Of a stretch of DNA of 64,000 bases, positions 1 through 11,200 are shown in pieces. Each line of letters starts with the position of its first letter. Positions within the stretch are counted from its first letter, which is position 1. Made by a program: the position numbers and the translations under genes. Source of the stretch: Enchytraeus crypticus (lineage: Eukaryota; Annelida; Clitellata; Enchytraeida; Enchytraeidae); NCBI GenBank assembly GCA_905160935.1, contig CAJHZI010000263.1:717501-781500 (forward strand), written 5' to 3'. The notes beneath the pieces were generated by a model. The model had not been told where the DNA came from. It searched no databases and saw only the letters and a program-made list of their open reading frames with translations.

Positions 1-365
1 TCCTCAATTCGAGCAATTAAGCAATCGATCAGTCAATCCGTCAATAGCCAATCAGCCAGTCAGACCATCAATCAATCAAATCAATTGATCAATTTATAAA
101 TCAATCAATCGATAATTTAATCAATCAATAGATCCATCAATCAAAGTAATCTTTCAATTAATCAATCAATCGACAAATTAATCAATCAATCGATTAATCA
201 ATTAATCAATTAATTGCTCAATCAATCGATCTACAAATTAATCAAATCAATCAATCGATCAATCAATCAAATCAAATGATCAATCAATTAATCGATTAAT
301 TAATAAATAAATCAATCAGTCAATAAGTCGAACAATTAATCAAACAATCAATCGGTCAATCGATC
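1..365. repeat. AATC/GATT tetranucleotide-rich tract
   Basis: Degenerate ATCA/AATC repeats fill the intron right up to the donor of exon 372-736. On the coding (minus) strand they read GATT. Confidence 0.9.
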
Positions 366-371
366 ATTCAC

Positions 372-1063
372 CTCATGTCATTGAGGTTGGCTAGCTGATC
401 CTGAAACACCCTCTTCTCCTGCCTCAGCTTCTGCACCTCGAGTCTCAGCAGCTGAATGTCGTTCATCCTACAGCCGTACTGCTTCGAGCCCGCCTGGTAC
501 ATGGAGCCTATGACCTTGATCTTCTCGTGAAGAACCTTCACCTCTTCCTCTTTCTCCAGCAACTTCTTCTCGAGCATGGCCTGAGCCTGTACCATCTGCT
601 CAGCCTGGAGCTTGTCGAGCTTGATCTGAGCCTCTAGGTGAGAGTAAGCTCTCAGCAGGTTGTCTCTCTCAGTGTCTCCCTCTATCAGCTTCTCGTCCCT
701 CTTTCGTACCTCTGTCTTCAGCTTTCCTATCTCAAACTACACACACACACATGCATACACACATACACATACACATACACAAACATACACAAACATACAC
801 ACACATATACACATGCACGACATGCACGCACACGCACCTCTTACGTACCTCTGTCTTCAGCTTGCCTCTGTCAAACTATACACATACACACACACATACA
901 TACACATCACACACCCACGCGAGCGCAATCGGAAAATATATTCAATGTAGCATCGTGAATGTACATGTATGTAATTAATACACGTGTAGATCACACCCAT
1001 ATTCACATTACTGCCAAATGTATGAAATTAGACAAGCTAAACTTCATATTTGTTTCTTCCCCC

Positions 1064-1122
<59 letters not shown>

Positions 1123-2616
1123 TGTAGCTGAGCTAATCAAGCCACCTGTATGTGTGCATGTATGTGTGTCTGTACGCCTGGCTCACCTTGTTTCTCTCTA
1201 TCTCTCTCTGTAGCTGAGCTGATCGAGCCACTTGTATGTGTGTATGTATGTGTGTCTGAACGCCTGATTCACCTTGTTTTTCTGTATCTCTCTCTGTAGC
1301 TGAGCTGATCGAGCCACTTATAAGTGTGTATGTATGTGTGTCTGTACGCCTAGCTCACCTTGTTTCTCTCTATCTCTCTCTGTAGCTGAGCTGATCGAGC
1401 AACCTCACTCAGCACTTCTGCCTCTTTGAAGGACAAATCCTCTCTCAGCTGACTCACCTGACGATTTATCATCTTCATCTTATCCGCCTGGTCCTCCATC
1501 TCCTCCTGCAATCATCCAATCGCGCGTGGCCTTTCAATTATGCGTCATTCAATTAACCTATCACATGTGGCCTTTTAATTATGAGTCATTCAATCAACCA
1601 ATCACATGGGATCTTTCTATATTGAATCATTTAATCAACCTATCACGCATAGTATATCATTCTATCAAGCAATCAGACTTAGTCCGAATATTAGTTAATA
1701 CTCATAAAAAACTATTAGTTCGTAAAAAAATTAATGCTGAGCTTTAATAAGTACTGCACAAATTATTACACCATAAGATTTAATGATTTATATGGTAACA
1801 ATTACAGATCATCATCAGCATCTCTCCTTGAATCCCAGTTTAACAAGGGTCGGGCAAGCATAGATCGTGCCCATTCAAATTTAACCCTTTTTTACCGCTG
1901 GTACTTTGAAGTCCTTTTCCTATTACAAGTTATATCTATGACTTTCAATATGACCCCATACTTTACCAGCGGTGCTTGAAAGTCCACATACGAAACTAAG
2001 ACAATCTCGCAGTCTGGTTGCGAGAGAGACCAATTACCCAGAATGCTCAGCATCCAAACTGACCAATAGCGTCGTGTTATTCTAGTTTCAGAAAAATAAT
2101 CCTGGTAAAGTAAAATAAACACGCATTATAGTGAAATAATCAACTATGTCGATATCTATCACTTTTTAACACCACATGTTTAATCTATTAGGAAATTTAG
2201 TCCTTTTTCCGTGTAAAAGTCCAGTGAATGTCCCAGATTTTATTCTCAGATCAGCGCGGTTGGGATTCGAACCCACGAGGGTTCAATTCAATTCACCTCT
2301 TGATCTGCCCATTTAAAAGTTCATGACGTTATCCTTTGCGCTATCGAGACGTTCAAAGTGTAGTAGAATTGGTAGTAAAGTCCATAGACCCACCCGGACT
2401 CGTTCCATTTCTTTGCGGCAGATGTGGACGTGTCTCATGGAGTCGTTCAGTCGTTTCTGGGTCTTGACGAGCTCGGCGCGGGTCATCGGGTCAGACTTCT
2501 TCGTCTGTCCGTCACCCGTCGTCGTTGTCGTGGCGGCGGGCAGCGTCTCCTGACTCTCAGCCCCCTCCACCCCCGTCACCGCCGACTAGCAGCACAATCA
2601 ATACAACGCTTTATAA

Positions 2617-2672
<56 letters not shown>

Positions 2673-4001
2673 ACAATAATAATAATAATAATAATGATGA
2701 TAATAATAATAATAGAGGTTTAACATCCTTTTCCTCATCCAAGGATGATGTCAGGGACGTCCCCAATAGCACACGTCACAGATTATTTCGCCCAGAGTCC
2801 CCCAGATCAATCTGCAAAACAACAGTGCTGAGGAGAAGTAAGGTCCTAAAAGAAAGCCAGTCCTGTGTTCAAAAATGGTAAGGGTAGATTGATTATGTCT
2901 ACGGTGGGAAAAGGTAAGTCTTAAGCTTGCTAAACAAAGTTGAAAGAGAAAATCAAGAGCGAATCAACAATCAATACATCGTTTTATATCACTCTATCAC
3001 TCACAGGCTTTGAGCTAATATCATTTTGTAGACAGACGGAGAGATCTGCAATAAATCTCTCAATCAATCATGTAGGGGCAGCTAAATTTACTGTAACGGA
3101 TCAGCTTAATTGTAATAGGAGAAGTTAAGCACTATACAAAGTAAAATATTTGAGGGGTTCAAATCCTGCGCTCGTCCGTCACTGACATCGCTTTCGAGAG
3201 ATGAAACTGAAACAACATCGGTTTATAAACAATTAAACATTATAAGCTTGCAAGCTATGAAAAGGTCTTATGAAAAAGATATGACGGAACAGTGAATATA
3301 GAGAAGTAGTTGTAAATACCTTGGCCGTAGTGACCTTGAGAGCAGCTATCTAATATAGAGAAGTAGTAGTCCATACCTTGGCCCTAGTGGCCTTGAGAGC
3401 AGCTATCTCTGCCCTCCTCGCCTCTTCGTTCTCTTCCAGTTCCTTCATGATGGCATCGAGCAGTGACGTCAGCCGATCTTTGACGGCAGGGGTCGCATCG
3501 ATGTCCAAGAGCTCTGAGCTGAGTCTCTTTAAGGCTTGCTGGTGGTAGAACAGCCGCTCCCTGCAGAGATCTAGCTCAGCAGAGTCCTCTGCCGGCGGCT
3601 GTTCTTCCGTCTAAAAATATATAGTAAATATTGCGCGTCATAAAAAGGTGTTTCTATAATTTTTACATACTAGTAAATATTGCGCGCCATAAAAAGGGCT
3701 TTCTATAATTTTGATTATACCATTAAATATCGCGTGTGATAAAATGGTATTTTAATAATTTTTGAAGAATTGTGTTTATTATAAAATTTAAACCGCACAT
3801 TGAAAAAAGTCGCATAAATTACGCCCCAGTAACCTTACATGTATAGTAGAGAACGAGAATCAGGTGAGGCTTATTCCTAATAACTGTAGTTTTAATTTAT
3901 AACACAAGATAAACAATGAAGCTTTAACGCTATAAACGTACAATTGTTCATAACGAAAACTAAGCCTAACATGTCCAATGTTCACCACATACCTCCGCCA
4001 T
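372..4001 (-). CDS. CFAP58-like coiled-coil protein, 5' part of gene (5 exons)
   Basis: Exons in transcript order are 3993-4001 (ATG GCG GAG, then GTATGT), 3377-3610, 2394-2585, 1359-1505 and 372-736. All join in phase, giving 315 residues before the gene runs off the window. An in-frame TAG lies two codons before the ATG. The product is almost all charged coiled coil. The last exon has EKIKVIGSMYQAGSKQY, then RMNDIQLLRLEVQKLRQEK, which closely resembles the conserved block of CFAP58 (CCDC147), a sperm-flagellum and cilium protein. The exon before it (QVSQLREDLSFKEAEV) matches the block just upstream in CFAP58. In CFAP58 these blocks lie near residues 550-700, but here they end at 315, so this is a short-N-terminus relative or a divergent paralog. 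Family knowledge suggests an axonemal role. Membership is probable; exact orthology is not shown. Confidence 0.7.
843..885 (-). repeat. Extra copy of an acceptor and exon start (CFAP58-like)
   Basis: The minus strand reads TAG|TTTGACAGAGGCAAGCTG, then AAGACAGAGGTACG. This is a diverged copy of the acceptor and first ~36 bp of exon 372-736, separated from it by CA-rich sequence. Confidence 0.7.
1100..1400 (-). repeat. 86-bp tandem repeat of an exon end plus donor (CFAP58-like)
   Basis: The last ~45 bp of exon 1359-1505 (GCTCGATCAGCTCAGCTACA), the donor AAG|GTGAGC and about 40 bp of intron recur. Donors are at 1358, 1272 and 1186, with a fourth exon piece at 1115-1140 cut off by a CT run. Confidence 0.85.
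1885..2105. repeat. 220-bp dispersed repeat, copy 1
   Basis: The block starts TTTTTACCGCTGGTACTTTG and runs through CCAATTACCCAGAATGCTCA to a TAATCCTG end. It recurs at 50110-50330. Its first part contains an inverted pair around TACCAGCGG. In this copy it abuts SINE-B. Confidence 0.65.
2105..2338 (-). mobile_element. SINE-B copy (tRNA-derived)
   Basis: The minus strand has a tRNA-like head with B box GGGTTCGAATCC and the body GATCTGAGAATAAAATCTGG. It ends in GATATCGACATAGTTGATTA. Five copies are seen in the window. Confidence 0.75.
2710..2965 (-). mobile_element. LINE family D 3' end
   Basis: This copy has an ATT tail, the block CATCCAAGGATGATGTCAGG, and about 200 bp beyond. The minus strand reads like the end of a reverse-transcriptase frame (compare KLKTYLF in the copy at 37855-38110). 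Plus-strand ORFs over the adjacent AGT/AAT run are low complexity. Confidence 0.7.
3318..3412 (-). repeat. 57-bp duplication of an exon end plus donor (CFAP58-like)
   Basis: The end of exon 3377-3610 (ATAGCTGCTCTCAAGG, then CCAAG|GTATGG) is repeated once 57 bp further into the intron, with its donor intact (CCAAG|GTATTT). Confidence 0.8.
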
Positions 4002-4288
4002 TGTGCGCTAAAGATGTTCACTTGTGAAGCCGACAGAATCAGTCTCTTCTATTTTATCTTCTGCTTTCCAATTCACTCCTCCTTCCCTTCTTTTTTCCAC
4101 TTTTTCGTGAATCCTATTACTTCAATTAATCTCTACAGCCTAACTAAAGAAACACATTACGTTGTTCTCTAGCCATCACATTAGCTGCTATGACCGACTG
4201 ATAGATAATCAATTTCGAGTAGTTAAGGCTTCAAATTAAATTGTCATAAAACTAAGCTAAAATCTACTTCCGCATCATACGGGATATT

Positions 4289-4416
4289 GGCTGGAGCCAG
4301 TGGCGATGTCGATAAGATATTCGACCGAGGATCAGTATGTGCGGGGTTCAAATCCTGGGCTCGCTCGTCACTGACATCGCTTTCGAGTGAGGAAACTGAA
4401 GCTAACCTTAGCTTTT
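4289..4416 (+). mobile_element. SINE-A copy (tRNA-derived)
   Basis: It has a tRNA-like head (TGGAGCCAGTGGCGATGTCG as A box and GGGGTTCAAATCCTGG as B box), then the body CACTGACATCGCTTTCGAGT and the 3' end GCTAACCTTAGCTTTT. It is one of about a dozen copies in the window and serves as the model for the family. Confidence 0.8.
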
Positions 4417-5224
4417 ATTGTCAGATATATCCAAGGTACGAACCTAGAGAGGCTTAGGGGGAGGGGGGCTAACCCTCCTAAATCCTATACTCAGTCGCCC
4501 GATATTCAACCATTTGTCAACAGGGGCGGATTCAGGAATTTTTTAAGGGGGGGGGCCGAAATTTTTTTTTAGAGTATACATTTTTTGCTTACGCCTCGCC
4601 TTCTTCGGGACATATGACGCAACCAGACAAATTTCTGTGGGGGGGGGCTCAAAATTTGTTCACTACTGCGTTCGGCTCATAGAGTGAGTGTATCCCCGTA
4701 CCTTACCCCCTCCCCCCCCCCGCTCATACCGTACTAAAGTCAGGGGAAAACCTAAAATCCTACAATTGTTTTGAAAAAAAGTAGATTAATTTTTTAACCT
4801 CTGAAGAAACTCTGGGGATCTCGACGAATTGCAAAAGTGATCTAATTTTGGCAGTGGAGGTGGGGCTTAAGCCCCCCCCTCAGCCAGGCTATTTGCACCA
4901 CTGCTACGGGATAGAGTTCACATTTTTTACTTACACCCTTTTTTCCTCCAATGCATTGGTTATGTACTGGTTTAAGTGAAAATTGAGAGCTAGTGAAATG
5001 GTCAACATTTTTTCGGCCCCTTCCATTATACAGGGCTCCTAGTATATCCTAGAAAAAATCGAGCTATTGGAGCTGCGTTCCCTGTCGTATTTGGATACAC
5101 CATATTATGGTTTACTGATATTAATGCAGCCTTCTTGATAGGCTTATAAAAACTTCCGTTTAGCGTGTATTCGGGGTCGACACGGAGGGGACTGGATAGG
5201 AAATGGAACATTAAGGTCGGCTAT

Positions 5225-5370
5225 CCATCGGCCTGACACCACCAAGTGTACACGACTAGGTTTTTATTCGCCCATCGGAAGAGAAAACCCCACATCGCTA
5301 CGCAGCCTCGAACTCGCGACCTCTCATTTAAGGGAAGAGCTCTCTACCACTGCGCCACGAGGCGTTCCGT
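5225..5370 (-). mobile_element. tRNA-derived SINE of another family
   Basis: The minus strand reads CCTCGTGGCGCAGTGGTAGA (A box) and GTCGCGAGTTCGAGGCTGCG (B box), a tRNA-like head about 75 bp long. A non-tRNA body follows (GGGTTTTCTCTTCCGATGGG). There is no clean acceptor stem, so it is not a tRNA gene. The related B-box pieces at 5790-5870, 16275-16385, 17110-17215 and 52150-52200 (plus strand) have different flanks. Confidence 0.55.
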
Positions 5371-5584
5371 GTTAGGCCTATAGGAATATCAAATTAAATA
5401 TTTCTGCATATGGTGCATATAGAGTAAATTTACTACTTCAATTATGCTGCACAAGACTGTTCGTCTCAGTACAAAATGTAAATATTTAAATATCACAAAA
5501 CATAATTTATTTACTTCTTATGACGTCATGCAAGTTACACTGTATTAGGTATTTATTACTTTCCGGGCAGAGCTTGGTTGAAAT

Positions 5585-5770
5585 AACAACATAACAACAA
5601 CAACAATTAGAGTGTTACAGTCATCAATGACAACATCGAGCACTATTGAGACAAAATCAAGCCGGCGAGCAAAAAGCAGGTTCAAAAACGGTGCAAATTC
5701 CAAAATCCAGAAATTCAGTCCAAAGTCCAAAGTCATAACAACAACAAAGAGTAGAAACTTAATGCACACG
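5585..5770 (-). mobile_element. LINE family C tail
   Basis: This is the 3' tail only, starting with the AAC repeat and the family block (CAATTAGAGTGTTACAGTC, then CGAGCACTATTGAGACAAAA). No coding part remains. Confidence 0.7.
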
Positions 5771-6397
5771 TGCTCATTTGTTAGCGTGCATTTAACTGAA
5801 ACATAACAACTTGTCGCTCGCTGGTCTCTTAGACCGTGGTTCGAATCTCCGCTAGGCCGCACCAAACACCGAAAATGACTTTTTGTAAAGTTAAACATCC
5901 AGCCTGTAATGAAATGATCATCAAAGATGATACCTATCTCTCACATTATCACATATATAAAATATTAGCCATTGGGCCCAGTTTCGTCAACATTCAAGAT
6001 ACCAGTTCTTTGAAGGCCCTCAACTTTACAACAGAACAGCTCGTTCGGGATTTGATCCTAGAACCTCTGGGCCAGCTCATTTCAAACTGCATATAGTTGC
6101 TGACAAAACTTTCTGATGTTCCACGCACCGAGATAACTGTGACTCATTTTGTTTTATTTGATACTATTTGGTACAGATTTTATTTTTAGTAAGATTATTT
6201 CTATAAAGTGTAGTTTTCAACGGGTTTAACATTAGTGTCTATAGGGCAAAATTAAAATTTACTTTTACATTAGCGTTCAATGTTGACATGAGAGCAGTAT
6301 TCTAGTTTTGTTGATTGTTCACAATAGACTTTTAACTCTGCTAATAAGATAACTGTTTAGTTCCTTAGAGTCTGAAGAGTCAGAGTCTGAAGGGTAG

Positions 6398-6608
6398 AGT
6401 CTGCAAAGACGCATTATAGTGAAATGATCAACTGTGTTGACATCTACCACTTTTAATACCACATGTTTAAACCGTTATGCAATTTAGACCATTTTCCGTA
6501 TAACCAGTCCAGTGAATGTCCGATATTTTACTCTCAGATCAGCGCGGCTGGGATTCGAATCCACGTGGGTTCAATTCACCTCAGGATCTGTCATTTAAAA
6601 CTTAATAT
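6398..6608 (-). mobile_element. SINE-B copy
   Basis: It has the same body as the copy at 2105-2338, with B box on the plus strand reading GGGATTCGAATCCACG. Confidence 0.75.
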
Positions 6609-7124
6609 CCACTATTTATAGTATTAAAACTTTTGATTTGTAGTACAAATTTATTTCTTTTTCCCAATTTACTTTTAAATTTTAGTATTTACTTTTATCT
6701 CGTTACCTGAACTTATCTTTTTATGTTTCAATCTGTGTTCGATATTAATTAATTAGTAATTATTAATAATTGTCAATTGCAAATAATTTATAGTGAAATA
6801 GCTATGCAAATGGCTTACTTCGTAAGTCGTTCTACATGGTATATCTAGGCTAAATTTTAATAATTAACTGTCAATTCAAAGTGACATACAAATTATTAGA
6901 TTTACCTGTATTTCAAGCAAACGAATTAAAAGCAATAGTGCACGTGCTAGTGCTTTTTATATTAGTTTACTTACTTAATTAATTCAGTCTATTTGTCTTT
7001 CATGTCAATATATTTCAATAATTCAATTAACTCACAACTTTTAACAATTATACTGTTTGAGTTATTAAAAATCGTCCCTCTTTCTTCATTTATATGGAAA
7101 TGCATGAACCTTGCGTAATTGGAG

Positions 7125-7372
7125 TAAGTTATTGAACAGAATAGTTATTGAACAGAATAGTTATTGAACAGAATATTTATTGAACAGAATATTTATCGAA
7201 CAGAATATTTATTGAACAGAATATTTATTGAACAGAATAGTTATTGAACAGAATAGTTATTGAACAGAATATTTATTGAACAGAATATTTATTGAACAGA
7301 ATAGTTATTGAACAGAATAGTTATTGAACAGAATATTTATTGAACAGAATATTTATTGAACAGAATAGTTCG
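7125..7372. repeat. 16-bp minisatellite
   Basis: TATTGAACAGAATAGT/TATTGAACAGAATATT units, about 15 copies, lie in the CFAP58-SLC2A intergenic region. Confidence 0.9.
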
Positions 7373-7544
7373 CACAGTTCTACCAACAACTCTTATCACT
7401 AGAATAGAACATTATGAATAGTTCATAGAGCAAACACATCTGCAACAAGCTACTACTTTTTAATTCATTATCAAAAACGTAAAATAGAAACCATAATGCT
7501 TAAAATTAACTCAAATTATTATCAAACTATATCAAGTCTGGATT

Positions 7545-8025
7545 GAATATGAGATAAGTGATGTATAAGATTAGCGATGCATTAGATAGGTGATGAATGC
7601 GATAAGTGATTAATGCGGTAAGTGATGTATGAGATAGGTGATGAATGCGATAAGTGATGAATGCGATAAGTAATGTATGAGATAAGTGATGAATGAGATA
7701 AGTGATGTATGAGATAAATGCTATATGAGATAATTGATGTATGAGATAAGTGATGTATGAGATAAGTGATGTATGAGATAAGTGATGAATGAGATAAGTG
7801 ATGAATGAGATAAGTGATGTATGAGATAAGTGATGAATGAGATAAGTGATGAATGAGATAAGTGATGAATGAGATAAGTGATGTAAGAGATAAGTGATGT
7901 ATAAGATAAGTGATGTATGAGATAAGTGATGTATCAGATAAGTGATTTATGAGAAAAGTGATGTAAGAAATGCAGTGATGCATGAGTAAAGCGAGAATAA
8001 GATAAGTGATGGATGAGATAAAGCA
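7545..8025. repeat. 16-bp minisatellite
   Basis: GAGATAAGTGATGTAT-type units, about 30 copies with frequent single changes. The minus strand reads as a Ser/Ile/Leu/His low-complexity ORF that is not a gene. It ends about 180 bp downstream of the SLC2A stop. Confidence 0.9.
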
Positions 8026-8203
8026 GTCCACAGAGCTTTCAAAAATTATATAGTAAACGTTACAAGAAAATGATCTAATTAAACTAAAGATAGAAATAAA
8101 TAAAAAATATGATACAATACTGTAAGTAGACTCAACATATCAAAGCACCATACAGTGTTCATGAGAATAATAAAGAACACATACTAAGTTCCAATCTAGA
8201 GAA

Positions 8204-11200
8204 TTAAGCCAATAGAGGTCTCCTTTCAGAATCTTCTTTATTGCTTAGTCTCTTACAGCAAGACCTGTAAACAGACTTAACGGAACTGGTTGCAACCGGT
8301 TCTTCTACCGGTTCACTATGCGTCAACAACACCTCCCCTACCTCCTCTAAAGCCCTGTTCTTTGTCTCCGGCACACAGTATAGCACAAAGATAACACCAG
8401 CAAGTGAAGTGGAGGCGTAGATTAAAAATGTTATATCCACGCCAAACATGTGGCAGAAAGGTTTGAAGGAAAAGGCGCATAAGGTTCCGGAGATGAGACC
8501 AGCTAAAGTTATAAGACTTCCGGCGACTGCTCGCTGCTTCTGAGGAAAGAGTTCTGAGATGACGACAGATGGCACGGTGCCCCAGCCCAGCGAGTAGGCG
8601 TATAGAAAGATAGCCACACTTCCGATAGACACATAGGTGATTATCTGAGAGGTTATGTAGGCAAATGTATCCGAGCTTTCACTGCAAATAGTGGTGTTAT
8701 CTAAAATACACAAAACACCATTTTTTATTCTTCATATTAATATTTATTAATTTTTAATTTTTATTCATTAATTTAATGTTGCTTCGCAGTTTTCTATACA
8801 CAGCTCTCATTGGCAATCATAATGAATTGGACTGGAACTTAACCGGGCTTATTTCTTGCGCATAAAACATTTAAACTTTACATATTTTGAGAACCATTGA
8901 AATATCTGTGAACCCATATTTTAAATATAAAATATTTTTTTTGGTCCTAATGAATAATTATGAAGAGTCGCATTTGAACTTACAGAGTTCAAATCAATAA
9001 ATTAACAGTAATTAAATCAGTAGATCAACGATTAAATTTCTGAAATTCCACTTTGAAAAAAACCTTATAGTACCTTCAAATAAGCCTTGAGAGTCGCACG
9101 AAATAATAAAATATTTATTAACCGAGTAGCAGTTCTATTCTTGTCGTTTACAATTTCTTCGACCATTTCGCTCAGATCGTAGATAATATTGGAAGATGGT
9201 TAAAAATATGTCAAATGCTATATTTACGCTTAAAATTACATGTATTTTAAATTTTCCTCCTTTTCAGGTGATAGTAGATAGAGGATATACTGCAAAGCTT
9301 GTTTAGAGTTAGGTAGAAATGAAGATCCTCCATTACAGGTTCTTTATTGTAATGCACGTCTTGTTGACGTCCCTAACATCATCCTTGTATGAGGAAACGG
9401 ACGTGAAGCCTTTATTGTTATTATTATTATTATTATTATCATTATTACTATAATTATTATTATTACTACTATTTATTATTATTCTTATTTATTTTTATTA
9501 TTTTTAAAATTATTACTATTATTATTATTGCTATTGTTATTATTTTTTTAATTGTATTTATTTATTTACTATTATTATTATTATTATTTATATAAATATT
9601 TTTTTACCCTGGTGTAAAGAACCAGGGGTTTGATAAAACGATTCAAGCAATACGTGCTGAATCGCCACCCGGCTATTATCTTCTTCTTCTTCTTCTTATT
9701 ATTATTATTATTATTATAAGTACTATTATTACAATTACTATTATTGTAGTATAGTGTCTACTAACCCCCACAGCTGCTGCTATTCACTGTTGAGTTCTGT
9801 GGTAGTCTCCCCTGCACGTAGAACGACCCGGCAAGACACGACAAACTCAACACCTGTATCACGCCCCCCACCACCAGTAGCTTTACCCTCCCCACCCTGT
9901 CCACCAGTCCCCCTGCCGTTCCCGTGGCCACCACCCTCAGCAACCCCACCCCCACCGTGGCAGCCCCCGGGTGACCAAAATGAGCTTTTTCAAAAATTGT
10001 CTGCATAAAGGCGACGATAGCGACAGAACCACCGAATCCCTGCAGCAGCATCATGAGCATACAGGTGGACAGGGGGCGCCACACGGCTCTCAGCTCTTTT
10101 ATTATTCCGCTGGAAAATATTCCGCGTTGAGGTTGAGAGCATTCGGCCAGTTTCTTCCTTATTTCCAGATATTCCTCGAGGATTTCTGCATCCACACAGG
10201 GCTGAATGGCTTCTGTGCTTCCGTTGGACTCTGACGAGGCGGCTCTTGGTTCAGTGGATGCAGCAGGCAGAGCGATGTTATCATGGATATGTCTACGATT
10301 CGGTGGAGTGGGTGGATTGCTGAATGGATTCTGTCTTGCCGATGTCTTTCCCTGATTCCTTCTACTGTCTGGCAGGATGTCTTTCTCTTGGCATATCTCA
10401 GTCTCCTCACCTGTCTCTAGTCTTGTTTCATCTTGGATGTTGACCTCATCGAAAGAACGATCATTGATCTGAGTAACTTGGTTGACCTCTGACCTCTCAC
10501 CTGCTCCACTGTTACTACGCCTCTCTCCATCCAAAACACTTCCCCCCTCAGCCAATCCACGCTCTCCCTTCTGCTCCAATTGTCTCAAGTGCTGCAGATC
10601 TCTGACTGGCTGTCCTCTTCCGCGCAGCCACTGAAGACAATTGATGCCGTCCAATAGGCGACCTTTCTGAATGAGCCACCGCGGCGACTCTCTCAGAGGT
10701 AGCATGGAGAGGAACATGGCTATGGATAGAGCGGCACCCACGAGAGCTAGAGTGCTGTTGTTGACGTACTGCCCCACCAGAAATGCCAGAGTCGTCCCCA
10801 ACGATATAAACATCTCGCAGAAAGCGCACAAAGCTCCTCTTCTCGACCTACAAAGAGAACATAGAATGGGATTGGTTGTTGTGTGTTATTTAGTCAATTT
10901 TAAGTAATTAAGGCAATAATCAACTATTTAAATATTTAGACAATATTATGGTTTTTGGGTGTAAGCTGTGCATACACCTGCTGCTCAGTTTAGCTGCATA
11001 GAAGTAATTAAGTCCAGTGAGCACTTAGCAGCAATTTACACATAAACAGAAGAGTACTTAGAAGCACATAGAAGTCAATAACCACTTGTCAGACTAGACC
11101 GAGTGCCGATTCAGTTTTAAAAGAGAAATACATGACAAACGTATTACATATGTCTTAACGTATTAAGCCTACATACGTATTACAAACGCATTACATATAA

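Larger units (their letters stand above)
4002..8203. other. Intergenic: CFAP58-like 5' side to SLC2A 3' side
   Basis: No gene is seen. It holds a SINE-A, G-run-rich sequence at 4440-4900, tRNA-derived SINEs at 5225-5370 and 5790-5870, a LINE C tail, a SINE-B and two 16-bp minisatellites. The ORF at 5836-6096 begins in a tRNA-like B box and has no recognisable domain. Confidence 0.7.

Noticed and set aside
638-1213. Overlapping plus-strand ORFs of 75-106 codons
   Set aside because: They read through CA and CT microsatellites and the antisense of a CFAP58-like exon; composition is His/Thr/Ser low complexity.
4289-4416. Possible tRNA gene from A and B boxes (also at the other SINE-A and SINE-B copies)
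   Set aside because: No acceptor or anticodon stems fold, and the sequence is repeated with the same non-tRNA body, so these are tRNA-derived SINEs.
5271-5370. Possible true tRNA gene on the minus strand
   Set aside because: It has convincing A and B boxes, but the ends do not pair as an acceptor stem and SINE-like sequence continues beyond.
5836-6096. 86-codon ORF with ordinary composition
   Set aside because: It starts in a tRNA-like repeat and shows no known domain or splice support; too little to call a gene.
7582-8031. 149-codon minus-strand ORF
   Set aside because: It is only the translation of the 16-bp minisatellite and has no start context or domain.
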